From contig LR990050.1 of assembly GCA_905147135.1 (NCBI GenBank), forward strand, positions 15,808,001 through 15,872,000: a stretch of 64,000 nt of DNA, written 5' to 3'. The notes beneath the pieces were generated by a model, which was given only the letters and a program-made list of their open reading frames with translations, searched no databases and was not told the origin of the DNA. Positions 1-13,900 of the stretch are shown in pieces (positions within the stretch are counted from its first letter, which is position 1; each line of letters opens with the position of its first letter). This DNA comes from Blastobasis lacticolella (Eukaryota > Arthropoda > Insecta > Lepidoptera > Blastobasidae). A program made the translations under genes and the position numbers.

Positions 1-1450
1 AGGTACGCGGTAAGAAACCCGGAACATACCTGTAAATTGTGTGATAATAACCGCGATACTTTAAAACCTTATGATGTTAATAGTGTCCGTCCCTACTACG
101 AAAATGAATTAATAATGCGATATTTGGGCGGCGCAATGTTTTGATGCCCTGTTTACGGTTACCGGAGGGAATGCCTGGCCCAGAAATTAAGCATTGCGTG
201 CCTTGTATTATTAAATTAGCTAATTAAGGGCGGAACACCATTTGGACATTTTTGTCAGTCCGTTATCGTGGAGCAAACTTATCATGCATTCCACCCTAAA
301 CAGGAATACAGGGTGGATATTACTGCAATATCAAGTGAAGTTGTACCTATAAGTATCACTATAACAGATCAAAGTTAAACTTTAGCCTCCCCGATATTAA
401 CGGAAGTTTTGCCATAATCTTACCGATTGGCATTTAGATCCAGATCGCAGTGTTGAAAATACATAACACAAAACGATAATTTTCTCGTCGTCAGAGGCTA
501 TAGCCCATTTTCTAAGTAGGTTATAGTTAGGCTTTGGTTTATACTTACCTACTTTGCAACGTTCATGATGTTAACAATCATCGACTGATCTCATTAAAGA
601 CTGTCCGTTCTTTTGACATCCAACTCAACAATAGAGTAGTTGTCGTAACGAATCTCGAGCTTAGAGAGTAGAGCAACTTGTACGGCACCCCTAAGGAGGA
701 GGGATAGATATTATAGGTAGACCTGGACAATCCACTACGCCGGACCTCACTACACTATCTTTATAAATGAAACTATATGCAATATGTATTTGACCTTAAA
801 CGTGTTACATGTCATACAACATCAGAAACCGGTTTCAAGTACCTACTTATCGTGAAGTTTGTAATAATGACTTTTGTAAATGAACGTGATTTTAATTAGA
901 GTATTTGCCGCTACCCTTACGAGGAAATGCCTTTTGCTGACCTAGTAATAGTTAGTAGCGTTAACATGCGACCAAAAATGACGTTCGCTACCTTTTGGCT
1001 TTATGGGCGTTGCATGGTGGGGCGTAGCGTGGTGTGGTGCCTTGCCAACCTGCCTGCCAGTGCGGCTCGCCCCGCGAACTGAGCCGCTTGTCACCCGCAC
1101 AACGGTATCTTTCCACCGATCGCTAACAAAGCCAAGTGCTGAATGGACACCGTACTACAAGTGACGTAAAAAGTAAGAGTGATGCCGAAGTGAAATTGTT
1201 TGTTCGGTCTCGTGTTTCGCGCCAAACGCTCAGTGGAATAACAAAGGTTGGTTGTGGAATTTGAGTTGTGATGTGTTTATTTGAAGCGCGGGGTCGCCTT
1301 GGCGACTTGGAGACGCCTGTTGAATTTGTTAGTCCTGTTGGAACGGGCCCTACTCGTATTTAATTACTACACACATAGTTTCATTGATATTTGTGGTTTC
1401 TTCGTACCTTAGATACCCTTGAGCAACTTTGAGCAACTAAACAACCTACT
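1..1450. other. Non-coding stretch, no gene seen
   Basis: AT-rich sequence with no supported exon, no long open frame and no recognised repeat. A locally GC-richer patch at about 1005-1100 has no splice-linked coding frame. It could hold upstream non-coding parts of the tetraspanin gene, but nothing shows this. Confidence 0.5.
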
Positions 1451-1484
1451 ATACAGGGTGTTTCATAATACATGTATAAAGCCG
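1451..1484. repeat. 34-bp terminal-type inverted repeat, left copy
   Basis: Begins ATACAGGGTGTTTCATAAT and is a perfect reverse complement of 6660-6693. ACAGGGTG is a common outer end of lepidopteran DNA transposons and MITEs. Flanking sequence inside the two repeats does not continue the match. They may be the ends of one 5.2-kb insertion or two independent copies of one element in opposite orientation. Confidence 0.7.
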
Positions 1485-3585
1485 TGAACTGGATGGAGTG
1501 CTAAACGTATTAAAACGATAGGTACAATTATTTTTTTCGTGCGTGGAATAGTAAGCGAGAAAATGACTATCGAACTTTTACCTTTTCAATGTCGATAATC
1601 GACATTTTGAATACGAAAGACCGCATCTCTAGAAATCAGTTGTAAAAGGTCATTCAAGTTCATAGTACTAGGCGCAATGATATTAAGGAGATCTAAATTA
1701 GCCATTTTGTATTTTTTGGTTTGAGGGTTCTGTACAAAAAAATATTGTAATTTTAATTTAATAGGTTCCTTCATAGTTTTTTCGAAAGTGCACCACCACC
1801 TAACTAATAGCAAAGTAGTCTAATTCAAATTACTGTGGCATATTAATGTAGCATATTTGTCTTTATAAGTTTGCTTTCTCATGTCATGCCTGTCAGTCAT
1901 GTTTCAGTGTCGCAAAGGTAATCGTACCTATCTGCTATGAGATTTTTCAGTAACTACACACACATATTTTTGTATTAAATAAAACAAATAAAATACCTTA
2001 GTGTAATGAATGAAACATAAATAAAACAAAGACAGTAGAGAGTGGAGTTTAAGACAGAACCCTCCACTAATGTGGGGAAGGCTTAAACTCTCAGAGGACT
2101 GTTATGTTAAAATCCGTACGATTTCACGAATATTTCTCATCAACAAAAATTAACTAAATGAATCTTAGTTGACGGAGCTATACCTGTAAATATCCCATGC
2201 TTCACCCAGTTGGGAACCTAGGCAGGGGTGCAACAACCGCCGTATCAGCCGTATCAATGATACGGGATCCCAAATCGTTTGTAAGCAAAAATACGTACTG
2301 TTATCCTCAATTTCAGTTAAACACTATTTCCCGGAAAAAAAAATTCTTTAGTGATTTTCAGACCAGGGTCGGGGCCCCCTCCGCCAAAGATGCAAATGAA
2401 ATCAAGTGATACAATCCGTTTTCGTTCCCCTTTCGCTTAGAGATAATTAACATTTTTAATAAAAAACAACAACTTAGAGCCCCTCACGCGCACTCACTCA
2501 TTACTTCATTTAAATTGTGTAAAAATGCACCTATAGCAAAAATGAGAAAAATCTTGATCTCATGTACAACATATTCAGCACTATCGGTGAGATCATAAGA
2601 TTTAAAAAACTCCTTACACTGTTCATTGCTCAACGGGTCAGATGGACCTGGCTCATAATAAAATCGTTTTGGCCCACACGATTTTCAAATTTGACTGTTT
2701 TTAAGTTAATCGTGAAAACTTTATAGCCAAAATGTCAGAAATAGAGCTCGCACGCTCATTAATTAATTGTTTGCGAAGTTAATTTTATTATAAACCAGAT
2801 GTCAGAAATGTCTACATCGTATGTCGTCGTATGTCGTATCGTCCATTTACTGATTTTATGTTATTCGCGCAAGTATTCTGAAGGGGTAGTTTGTGAAACT
2901 ATCGAGCTCGCTACGCTCGCTTATTCAACAAATTATGACATTTTTATATTTATCACAAAGGTTTTAATATACCAAAGTCAAGGGCCAATTTACAAAAATT
3001 CCGATGTCCACCCCGCCCTTTAAGGAGATTCTTGTCATACAAACTACCAACATAAAACATTAACAAATTATACATCTAAATCTTCCTCAATAGACAAAGT
3101 AATTCCACTTTGTCAATTGGTGAAAACCGCATGAAAATCCGTTCAGTAGTTTTTGAGTTTATCGCGAACAGGCAGACAGACGCGGTGTGGAACTTTCTTT
3201 CATACATATGTTATTCTTACTATTAAGGTGATTCAACGCCCATACTAAATTTCTCTCGATATTCTTTCATTTGTTTGAGTGTTTAGTGATTGTATTATGA
3301 TTTCTACTCTTAGTAAATGTATTCAATGGTGCGCAAAGTGGTTTTCTTTTCAAAAGCAGTTAAATCGAAAAAAGCACAAATCGCCGCTTGATAGCGTTGT
3401 TTTGTGATTTAATTATTTTTCTTTTTCATTGCTTTGTTTTACATTATTAACATGTAGAAATCTATTTCGCGCACAATTGAACTTTTTTTCTAATAGCCAA
3501 TTGCACAAAAACGTTACATAAAAATTGTATGAAAATCGTACCGCCTTAACACGCGAATGGCTTGGATTTAAGTTACTCATTAGCA
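1485..3585. other. Non-coding stretch with transposon debris
   Basis: No supported gene. A 75-codon open frame on the - strand at 1586-1813 has no recognisable domain. At about 3117-3195 lies a phrase met repeatedly in this window (cannot-stop-free wording around 'aaaatccgttcagtagttt' followed by a CAGACAGAC run), which marks Helitron-like non-autonomous elements. The rest is AT-rich. Confidence 0.5.
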
Positions 3586-3862
3586 TCCCTTGTAGCCGTG
3601 TGGTAACCGGTAGAGTAGAATAGCACCAACCCCTTACACTCGTGGGTGTCGTACAAGGCGAATAACGTTTAGAGGCAAAATATCTAGTCTCCATAAACTG
3701 GAAAATGGGCAGCAGCGTTTTTCATTGTTATGTTTGCAACACTGCGATCTCCAACCCGCCTGCCAAGCGTGGAGATTATGGCAATAACCTCCCCTTTTGC
3801 GGGAGAGGCCCAAAGTCCTGTAGTGGACTGTTATGGGCTGTGATGATGATGATGATGATCCC
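3586..3862 (+). repeat. Dispersed repeat family B, copy 1
   Basis: About 275 bp ending in a (GAT)n tract. It shares its body with 15472-15738, 26398-26605 (reverse), 46462-46722 and 60690-60908 (reverse). Shared phrases are GTAGAATAGCACCAACCCC, a 'cactgcgatctccaacccgc' block and 'gtcctgcagtggactgttat' before the GAT run. The fixed 3' microsatellite end suggests a SINE-like retroposon, but no tRNA head is evident in this family. Confidence 0.8.
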
Positions 3863-5757
3863 TTGTAGTTGGGGGTACTAACTATGGGGCCCCAGACAGC
3901 TATTGATACGGGGCCCCTGGAAGGCAAGCAACGCCACTAAACCTAGGTCACCTAGGTGAAACACGGACCCAAACACAATTTTAGTAATTGCTGTCTGTAC
4001 AAATTACCCGATAAAATAGTGGTAAGCAAATGTATTCCATCACCGACATCATAAGGATTATTATTAGTCCACTGTTGGACTTGTTTGAGCCTCACTTTAT
4101 TAAATAAACACAATCAACATTACGGTGCATCTACCAGGAGAACATAAGAGGCGAAATAAGTACGACCCCTAACACGCGGATCCCTAAAGCCAGTGTTACC
4201 AGCAGTAGTTTCCAAAAAAGTACGTCTGGGCTCTTAAAATAGTACGAAAATGGCTAAAAAGTTACGATTTCTTCTTATTATCTTCTATATTTTATCGACC
4301 TTGGGGGGGGGGGATGATTTTTAGTCAATTAATGACGTTATTTTGTTGCCGGTGGCAAAATCAACCCTTCCTTCCCATTATTTTTGGTGAAATTATGAAT
4401 TTGAAAGGTGAAGTGACTACCCCCCTCAGCTAAATTCAGCATTTTGTAAAAACGTACTAAATAGTACGATGTGGAGCAAAGTACGCTTAAGGTACGACAG
4501 TCGGCCAAATAGTACATAAATCGTACTAAAAGGTACGATCTGGCAACGCTGCCTAAAGCGCTGCCTGCTGCCACGCCTCCCGCCTCGCCTCCCGCCACCC
4601 GCCGCCCCGTGCGCCGCGCCGAACATGTGTCGACACGCCGGAGTTTTGGCAGTGTGCATGCTGCACTTGGGTGTGTCGTTTGATTGAACCGCTGACGCCG
4701 ACAGCGTGGCTTCTTGTGTTACCTATTTTCGAGTCGTGTTCGTTTATTCGGTTTTTAGCTTTTCGCGTGATCGGTGTGATTGTTTGTTGCGTTGTATGTA
4801 TAGGATACCTAAGTACTGTGAAAATAACTGTGATAAGACTGTAAACGATATGAATGAATGAATGATTTATTGCTTCAGGTACCAATATTAACGTAGTCTT
4901 GTTTGTGTACAATGTTCAACAGTTTAAGTATTGTGATAATCATTATTCTGTGCATGAGTGCAACCAAGCAGTAGGCCAAAGACCATGTTACCTACCTACT
5001 TACGTATTGCATAGCAACCAGTGCATGCTGTAGTGTTGTGTAGCTGTGTGTATGAGTGTATTTACCTATCGGTCATCGAGCCACAAGACAGCAAGAAAGT
5101 GTGGTTAACTGCGCTGGCACCTGACACTGTTTGTTTCCATAAAATATCGTTTAAAAGGTACGTACCTACATGCTTTAAAGGTCTAGGTGCTAGCTAGACT
5201 ATGAGACGCTACCTACCACCTAATAGTGACGTTAGAAGCGCAACCGCCGCGCTCGGTTCTTTTCCGACGGGAAATAGGTAGAAAAGACAACGCTTTTATC
5301 TTTTCATAAAAACATGTAGGTATTTAGTGGAACCTGTCTGTAATGTGTTTCACCAACACTAGATTCATAAGTGGTTCCCTAGGTACGTAGGTACTTAGAT
5401 GAGGGAACCGTGTTAGTAGGTATCTAGTACTTACCTATCTGTGTAGAGCCATTTTGTCAATTGAACGAATCCCGTTTTAGTGTAGTAGATATCTACTTTA
5501 GTACGTAGCTGACTATGTTTATTTTTATTTAGTTTAAGTACCTGCGGCAGTCCACACCGCGGGTCCGGCTGTCTTCCAGACTGATTAACATGTTTTGTTT
5601 TTTATTTACGTAGGTTCCTACCTACCTAACCTACTTAGATACTGTTTTTAGGCCTTTAGTTAATAAGTACCTAAGTATTATGATTTTAATTCTTATTTTA
5701 CTTTTGTTGTGCTGGGGTGGTTTGTTCTGTTAGGTACCTACCTAGTAGAAATCATCT
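3863..5757. other. Non-coding stretch around the CpG block
   Basis: Apart from the CpG-rich block there is no coding signal. It contains a run of nine G at about 4305 and many TAGGTACCTA-type tracts. No gene is supported. Confidence 0.45.
4550..4800. promoter_or_regulatory. CpG-rich block, possible promoter or 5' UTR
   Basis: A compact GC/CpG-rich patch in AT-rich surroundings: runs of GCC/CGC triplets at 4555-4625, then a pyrimidine-rich stretch with several TCGTG/TTCGTT motifs. The first coding exon of the + strand tetraspanin at 10912 starts at a splice acceptor, so a non-coding first exon must lie upstream. This block is the best-looking candidate, but no clear donor site was found and the link is inference. 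Confidence 0.25.
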
Positions 5758-6070
5758 CGGTGTTAATGACCTGGTTTTGCTCTCGCGCACGAGGGCCTGG
5801 GGTCCGCCTTGACCATGATCCAGGATTTCGCATTTCTGGTCATTACGTCTGACAGTCCTGAATCCTGCCTGACCCTGCTACCAGGGGAACCTGATTACCT
5901 GACCAGATTAAAATCATGGTTAGACATTCAGTCGCCTAAATGTGCAGGTTTCATCACGATGTTTTCCGTCAGAAAAGGTCACTGGTACGTGGCGGCAGCG
6001 GGTGTCGAACCCGGTACCTCTCGCGTACGACTCGGATACCGTAACCTTAGGCCACCGACGACGCTCCGAC
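5758..6070 (-). mobile_element. tRNA-derived SINE (family A), full-length-like
   Basis: Read on the - strand, the tRNA-like head lies at 5990-6070, with a B-box-like GGTTCGACACC. The body carries the conserved blocks 'catcgtgatgaaacctgcac', 'caggttcccctggtag' and a tail near 'gaccccaggccctcgtgcgcg'. At least eight other pieces of this family occur in the window. This copy is diverged in the head (A box damaged). Confidence 0.85.
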
Positions 6071-6659
6071 TATTTAAGCATACCTACCTATTGAAAATAA
6101 TTAGTGTAGGTAAGTTCCTAGTTAATTTGGTAGAGATTATTCATGGAGATAAGTAGGTAACATTTAGTTCGGCGCCTGGTAGCAAGATGTAGGAGGTTCG
6201 TTTGTTTTGTTATTAATGGCGCGAGGTTATTAAACTCTTCTTTATGGTGTGTACATACTCAACTTACGCCAACGAAGCGTTGTCGGCCGATTTGGATTTC
6301 TAAGGTCCAATAGGTAATTGCATTTCGTGGTCAAGCAAACGATCTTTGGGAGTTTTGGGAACCTATTCGGGCTCGTAATCGCACGTTTGTTCGTTGGCCT
6401 TCGGTATCCGCCCAAGCTGCGTTTGGTCGATTGCTTCTATCCGTTTGATGTTACCGCCACGCTTTTTTCATAGGGGTCGCACGCGGTTATTGAACTTCTC
6501 CTTCTAGGATCATCAACTTGAAATAGAGCTGCGCATCAACGTAGTCGATATGGTTATTTTTCTTTAAAAACGAAGATTTTTTATAAAAATTAAAATTCAA
6601 TGTCTGGATAATATGAAGTCGCCAGTGTACTCTTTGCAAGCTATACTTTAACACCCTTT

Positions 6660-6693
6660 CGGCTTTATACATGTATTATGAAACACCCTGTAT
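6660..6693. repeat. 34-bp terminal-type inverted repeat, right copy
   Basis: Perfect inverted partner of 1451-1484. The sequence outside reads TATATTG, so a TA-type target duplication is possible but not proven. Confidence 0.7.
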
Positions 6694-9600
6694 ATTGTAC
6701 TAGATATAATTATTGGTAGGTTTATGAATTGTAGACATCTTTAAAATACCAGAATAACAACCTATTTAACGAGCAGGTACAGTTAGTTGACATATATTAA
6801 CTTATCTGTAAACCGAGAAAATAAATAGAAAGAAAATTGGTCTACTTCGGTAGACCGCGAAGTCTTCTTTCTAGTTGGATATCTACTTACTAGTTATTGT
6901 TAAACGACAATCGTTGTACACAGTACAGTGTCGCTTTCACTTATAATTGTCTATCTATGATCACCATCAGTGTGGTAATAAGAGAGCGGTCCGGAGACCT
7001 TGCCGGTCGCATCGCCTTGAGTCCGACTCCTCGCCAGTTAGGTGCTGAGTTACTTACTGTGACACGCAAAACACGTAACTTGTCTCACATACAAGTGCAT
7101 TCCTCAACGTACTACTTACACGTTCGGGTGACATTGTCGTATAGTCTAGGTTTCTAACGGATGGACACATTTTGTCCGGCTGGCTATATCGTCAGAAAGA
7201 TATTGCGAAACTTTAAGCGATTGAGTATCCATCTCGGCATGAATAAAATCTGTATTTTCGCTAACTCCTAAACCATACAACGGATTTTGACGCTGTCACG
7301 GTTACCATCAGTTAGAGAATTTCTTCCGGAAGGTTTACATGAACAATGCAAGGGCACCTTAAGAATCATATTCCTTTACACTACTGCAGTTGTTAAACGG
7401 TTTTTATAGCATCCATGAATTAAATTTTTATTTATTATAAACGATACCGTTGGGGTAAAGGCCAAGCCCTTTGGCCTTATAAGCTTGGCTTTGGGATTTA
7501 TAAGGGACAGCTAATTCTCCCCTCTTATAGCAAACTGATTTTGCCTAAAGATGCACCAAATGCCATGAATGTTGCTGTAGCGACAAAGGAAAATTTTCTC
7601 GAAATGGTATTGCACTTATGCTCTTGGACTGCACATATTATTATTATTATGTTTAGCTATTTCTGTCCCACTGCAGGGCAAAGGCCTCCCTTTCGATCTT
7701 CCACGACTCACTGCACATATAATACATACATATTATACTTAGTAAAGAAAAGCTAATCCATTTTCTTTTCGTTATAAAAGAAAATCCGCGCGAAGCCGCC
7801 GTTAGTTAATGTATAAAGTTATGTTCGATTTATCTGTAGGAGGCTGTACCCTACCTGTAGTTAGGGCGTCTGTCGGTTAATTAATGGATACAATGATATT
7901 TCACGTAGAGGTCCAATTTGTCAGCAGGAGACCTACGTTACATACCTGACCTCTGGCCAGTGTTAGGCCCCTCAACTGACAAGGATATGTGTCAAGTGCA
8001 TATGACATGACCGTCTGGATTAGTATCATCATCTTACTTACCTATTTCTGCTGCTAAGCAATGTTGAAGTTTGAACTTCCCACCTACCACGCAGCACTAG
8101 GTTACTTTGGGTCCAACTGCGCCCAGGACAGATTGTTGGGTCATTCCGTGCTACTGAGTTTCTCGGTGTCTGTATAATCAAACCTGAATGTGGTTAGTTA
8201 GGTGTCTTTTTCCATCACTTTGTGTCAGGTTTAGGCTCGTCTATAGGTACGTAGTTAAAAACAAAGTCGCTTCGCGCCCTCTGTCCCTCTGTATGTATTT
8301 ACGTACGCTTATATCTTTTAAACTACGCAACGGATTTTAATGCGGTTTTCAACTATAGATAGAGTGATTCAAGTGGAAGGTTTATAGTGTAGGACAACAC
8401 GCGAACGAAGTCGCCATAAAGTTATTTTATAGATTTCTTAATCCTCGTTTCTTCACATACTTTGTTTGTATGAGGTCTCTTTTTTATATGCCTAAGAGTG
8501 AGGCAAACAAAACAAGCAAGTAGGTCACCTGGTGGTAAGTGATCACAACCCTGTTGAAATTCGCAACACCAGAGTTGGCTGTCCCACAAAATGGGTCTTC
8601 GTCTTCTTGCTGAGCAGGGAGATGTAGATGTACCTATATCTAAATCCACGTCGACTCATAGAGGCGAGCTGAATCGTCCCCATGAGCCTTGTTACTTGTC
8701 TTTATTATTAAAATCGTTTACATTTAGATATAGACCCATCGTTAATGAGATGATTTGTATGACCCGACATAAGTCTGCCAGCCCTTGCAAGACAAAATTG
8801 AACCTAATACTGGTAAGCGGTGAGATTCAAATCACCTACACAATTTGTTGAAACTTGAAGTAAGTATTTAAGAATTTGCGGGTAGATTAAATGTCCACAT
8901 AATCCGCACGTCATGAAGTATTGCAACGCGCCGCGCGGGCCGGGGCGATTTACAGGCTAATTTTATTAGCTAGGTAAAAATATTGTTGACTTTCTAAAAT
9001 AGATTAAAAATGAAACATATTTTCAGTTTTAATACGTGGCCAGTGCTTGATAATAAACATGACAAGAAGAAAAAGAAAAACAGACACTGGAGGTGAGCCC
9101 AATGTAAAATGCTGCGATACATATTCTATTAATACGTTTATTTAACTATGAAAGAGGTTTGAATCACTTCAAACTACATTAAAATCCCATGGCCTACTAG
9201 AGGACCCATCATAATATAGGTACCAATGTACAGATATGACTAATTTAATAGATCTATAAGCAAAGTTTAAGTTAAATTAAAATACCATAAACATTTTGTA
9301 AGTATTTCTTAAGAAAATCGAATCTATTGTAGTCGCTTGGCATTGTAGTTGAGGTGAAGTGTATGAAAGTCGATAAAGATGGATAAGGCTTTGTACGGAC
9401 TCGTGCTACTTTCGGTTATCGTGCCTCGAATTGGTCTGGAAAACATGCCATTTGCCCTGCTCGGGTGAAACTAGCTTATAAACGCACGGCAGGGCGGTAC
9501 CTACTAATCGTTTAATATAGGGAAAGTCGATTTTATGCTAGTTAAGCACAATTGTTGACAAATTAACATTTCTGCCTAGGTATGCTTTCTATGCAACATC

Positions 9601-10100
9601 AGATACACATAACATGTTAAGAATTAGAGCATACTAGCGACGCGTCTCCAGTTTCGCACTTCACAAGACTAATCTGAAGACTACCTGGAAATTTCATCAA
9701 AATCGATCCAGCCGTTTCGGAGTCCATGCTAAAAAAATCGACTATTATGTATATACGAGTATATATGAAGATGTATTAGGTTTACGAGCCTATTCTATAT
9801 AGTAGGTCGACACAAATGCATAATATAAAATATCGTAATAGGGCTATTTCTCTCTGATCGCTGTTACTGCGATGACAAGTGGTTAGTGTGGCCGCCATGT
9901 ACCAAGATGACGCAGGTTCTTAGTCCACTCTAAGCCTGCCTGCACCAATGGGTCTTAGTCGGATCTAATTGATTCTTTTCCCCAAGATTTGTGTGATGGA
10001 TTCCTGTATATTGCGACAATGAAGAGCAAACGTGTATATGATTTGTGGCTGTGGGTGTGGATGATCAACAACCATGCCTTACATAAGATAAACATTAGGT
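6694..10100. other. Non-coding stretch with repeat fragments
   Basis: No exon is supported. Recognisable debris: Helitron-like segments at about 7235-7400 and 8262-8410 (both carry the 'aacggattttga/aatgcggtt' phrase), and a fragment of repeat family C at about 8495-8600 ('caccTGGTGGTAAGTGATCAC'). 9000-10080 is plain AT-rich sequence. Confidence 0.5.
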
Positions 10101-10104
10101 AGGT

Positions 10105-10310
10105 ATTTCACAATCGTACAGGCCTACTGCTGTCGTAACCCCCGCCGACGCAAGCACTATGTGCTCTTCTTATATCCATTGGGTGCCTCTGACGTCTACA
10201 AGGGCGTCCGTTCATCTCGTGAGGTCCGTTCCACGCTACGATTGCCGGTGCGTGGTCTACTCTCGAGAACGCTTTTGCCCCATCGACCACCTGTTCTGTG
10301 AGCCAAGTGC
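10105..10310 (-). mobile_element. LINE 3' fragment (degenerate)
   Basis: Resembles the conserved far 3' coding part of the LINE fragments at 50810-51290: a 'cgtggtc/gtacg' arginine-rich block and the run around 'gccccatcgaccacctgttctg' match with gaps. It is short, and its frames are broken by stops. Assignment rests on similarity to the longer copy. Confidence 0.5.
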
Positions 10311-10918
10311 CTGTTTATAAATCGTGTGAGGTATCACACACCTTTGGTGTCGGAGTTTCGAGCCACTCAAGGGGCCTCTGACGTCGCTCAACTACTCGTC
10401 ATTAATTAAGGTTATTTGCTCTCTTTACTTTTAATATGCTTGCTTAGCATTTGACCGCGTAGAAACAGTGACCAGAAGGTGTTTCTAGCTGCAGCAAACT
10501 TAGTATAAAGTCGCTGCTTATCCACGCATTAGATGCCCGCTTCTCTTGCCTAAAGGCAGAAGGAAGGCGGCCCGTTCTTAATTTGAATTTGACAGTGCAT
10601 TTGATTCATTCTTCTACGCTTTAGCCCATGATTCGTAGGTGCGAGTTTATCAAATAAAGGGCTGAAGCGACAACCGAGTGTACTTTCATACTAAGTAGTT
10701 TTTAGTTTCAAATCTGCATCATGCCGTTAGCCTTACTATTGGACTCGACTTGACCTTCCACCACATTACATTGCATACCTACAACGGAAATGACGATGGC
10801 TTCTGCCGATTCTGGTCTACCTGGCTTGTTGGCCTGCCAATACATTAGTCGCCTTATACGACATCCGTAAATGGGAGGCTAGTCAATAAATACGTTTCTT
10901 ACATTTTCCAGAACCGCG

Positions 10919-13900
10919 ATGGGCATGGGCGGCGCGATGGACGGCTGCGGCCGATGCATGAAGTTTTCGCTCATCTGCCTCAACATTATCACATTCGTGA
11001 GTATATTTACCATCTTATTCATACATCCTCTATAAAACCTATATTATAAGATTACCTATCTAAGGCCCGTATCACATCCGCTTCCTTTAGAATGCTGATG
11101 TCCTGAAGGTCCGCTTTCAATCAGATGGACCGTCTGAACGTGTGCCTACCTAGCCAATAAAAAAAATCAACCTGCTACGAAGCTAGAGGAATTATGATTG
11201 CAAAAATTAGAACAGTGTTAGGTGCATAGCATTGGTGGTTGCTGTAACGATACGACAATGACGTGTTATAATTTAAACTAAATTCAAGGTATATACATAC
11301 TATTCAACGCTGTTTTAACCAATGGGAATCGGGAGAAGTCTCAGCAAGCTAACATTTTTCCGGCGGGGCTAATTTTGAAAGGGTCCACTCGTCACATCCA
11401 TTACCTACAATCACGACGACACGAGTAAGCAACAGCATTTCGTTTCGAACAATGTAATGCGTTTTATTATCGTTTGACGAAACAATTATGCTGGAAGCTT
11501 CAAGAGTCTGTCATCATCTTGCCGGTAATGTCCGCCTTGACCATGATCCAGTGTTCGGCAGGTCAGGTAATTAAGTGGAGCGACTGCCATCTGACCTTCA
11601 TGACCCTGCTACCAGGGGAACCTAACCAGATTGGATCATGGTTACAAATCCAGTCGCCTGAATGTGCAGGTTTCATCACGATGTTTTCCCTCACCGTAAG
11701 AGTATTGGTTAGTATTCAACTAATGTACATAACTCAGAAAACAGTCATTGGTACATGGCCGGAGCGGGATTCGAACCCGGGACCTCTGGCTTACGAGTTG
11801 CATACTCTAACCGCTCGGCCACCGACGCTCTCTTGATAAAGCTTGATAATATTATTTTTGGAGTCGGTGCCATACACAAATCCTCCCCCTCCCCCAAAGG
11901 CTTTACCCCCATCCCTGGACGAACATTAGTGCACTGGCAGAGAGTCCGATAAAATTTATATCTAACTTAGGTACTAGTATTGTGTGACAAAAAGCTTTTT
12001 AGTGATATCAAGTCGGTTTTATTATTTTATTAAGTTTTTTGTATTATCTACACATCTACCTTTTTGTATTACCTATCTGTATACCTGTCACTTAATACAT
12101 AGCTTCGCAAATAGGTCCAGTAAGTCACGTTGGAGTGAGATGGAGTTATCCAGCTTTGTTTGGGTCTCATAGCAGAAAGGCATTTCACCTGACACGTACA
12201 CACATTATATACATTTATTTTAGTATACATTATAATATATTAATACATTATTATTCTTATTATATTAACATTTTATCCATTAACTGTAGGCAATGATAGA
12301 CGCACATACTAGGGGGTAGTAGTCCGGCCCTACGCGGGACCCGCGGAAGACCAGCGCCGCGGCATTGGCCGCGGCTCATGCTGAGCGAGGTCCCTTTATC
12401 AACTGGGAGGGCCACAGCACGGCAATTCGACATTTTTAATATGGCAACATTTTGTATGTAATTTTATTTGTTGATGTGTATGTCTTTTTCTTTTTTTGTT
12501 TATGTTGTGTTGTGACGTTTCTAGTTATAGTAAATGAGTTATTTATTAATTAATTTAAGTCCATGAATAGATGACCTATTCACAGAGACAAAAAATACTA
12601 CGCAAGTACAAGTCAAATCGAGCAATACGCAGTAGATCCCTTACCAGCCCGCAAGGTAGACCACAAAATGTAAACTCGAGGCCAAGTCGTTTAGATGCTA
12701 TCGGGGGCCCACGCCGTTGAAGCGGCCAGTGCCCTTTGTTCCACCACGCAAGTTTTTTCTTGGAAATTATCGACTTTCTTTAGCTGACGTCATTGTTCAG
12801 TTATTTGAGTCATAGAACACGTATGCGTATCATTACATAAATTTTAATGATTTATAAGGAAATGCCTTTCGAAGAAATAAATACCATCAAGGAACTTGTT
12901 GAGTCGAATATTTGCGTTTTGAAAAATACTTGATACCGTATCTTACGCTAAGATCTTAGGCGCAGTCCTTATTGGCAACGGTCGCCCGACCCATAGGAGA
13001 CCTTTAAACCGCCCGTCGAACGACCATGGTCGCACTATGTCAGTATCGCTTGAAAAAGTCGACCGGTCGCGCGCCTTCACATGATGAAAATATTATAAAG
13101 AGAAAAGACTTCATTATTGTCTGGTTTATAATATATAAACTCGAAAACGACTTTAAAAATCCTAGAACCTATAGAAAGCTACATTATCAGATGTCAACAT
13201 AGGTTATAGCACAGAGAAAAAAATTATACGTAAGTACAAGTTTTTACAAGTTCCACGCAATTGGTCCAGAACGTAGTAACCGAATTTTACGTGGAGGTTA
13301 GGGCAACAGCCAGTCTAGAGATAAAGTTGGAAAAACTTCGTAACGATGACAACGAAATAAAACAACTGTGATTTTATTTTTCTATGCCAATTTCAAGCCA
13401 TTAGTGTCCTAAAGGAACGTGTTGATGTCTTTTGTATGAAGCGTAACATGACGGGGTACGGGGTATGGGGCAGTTTGTTTTTTGCCTAGTGAAGCACACG
13501 AACGGGCCCCCCTGATGGAAAGCGGCCACCGTTGTCCAGGACACCTGCATTCTAAGGGAAGCGCATGCGATGCTGGCCTTATACGATGCTAGTGCGAATA
13601 ACTTAACTGTGATGGTGATGTATGTTCCGCCCGTTGCTTATTGCTTGCTTGCTGGTTTTAGCGTAGCGTGTTTTTTTATACCACTAAAGTTGCTTAAATA
13701 AACAAATTGATTACATTAGTGTAAGACATTAAAAGGTAAGAAAAAATTGTATATGTAAAGTCGACGACGACCGCGTTGATGTCTTTTATATGAGGCGTTA
13801 CGCTTCATACAAAAGCCGTTTTCAAAGAGACTTTGAAATAGCTCAAATTGGCACAGCATAATTAAATCACTGCACATATTCAAGTTGCACTAGCAGTTGA

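Noticed and set aside
1586..1813. 75-codon frame beside the left 34-bp repeat
   Set aside because: No transposase motif or homologous frame at the right end; too short to support.
11751..11830. tRNA-like sequence with A and B boxes
   Set aside because: It is the head of a dispersed SINE with a 300-bp body and many copies, not an isolated tRNA gene.
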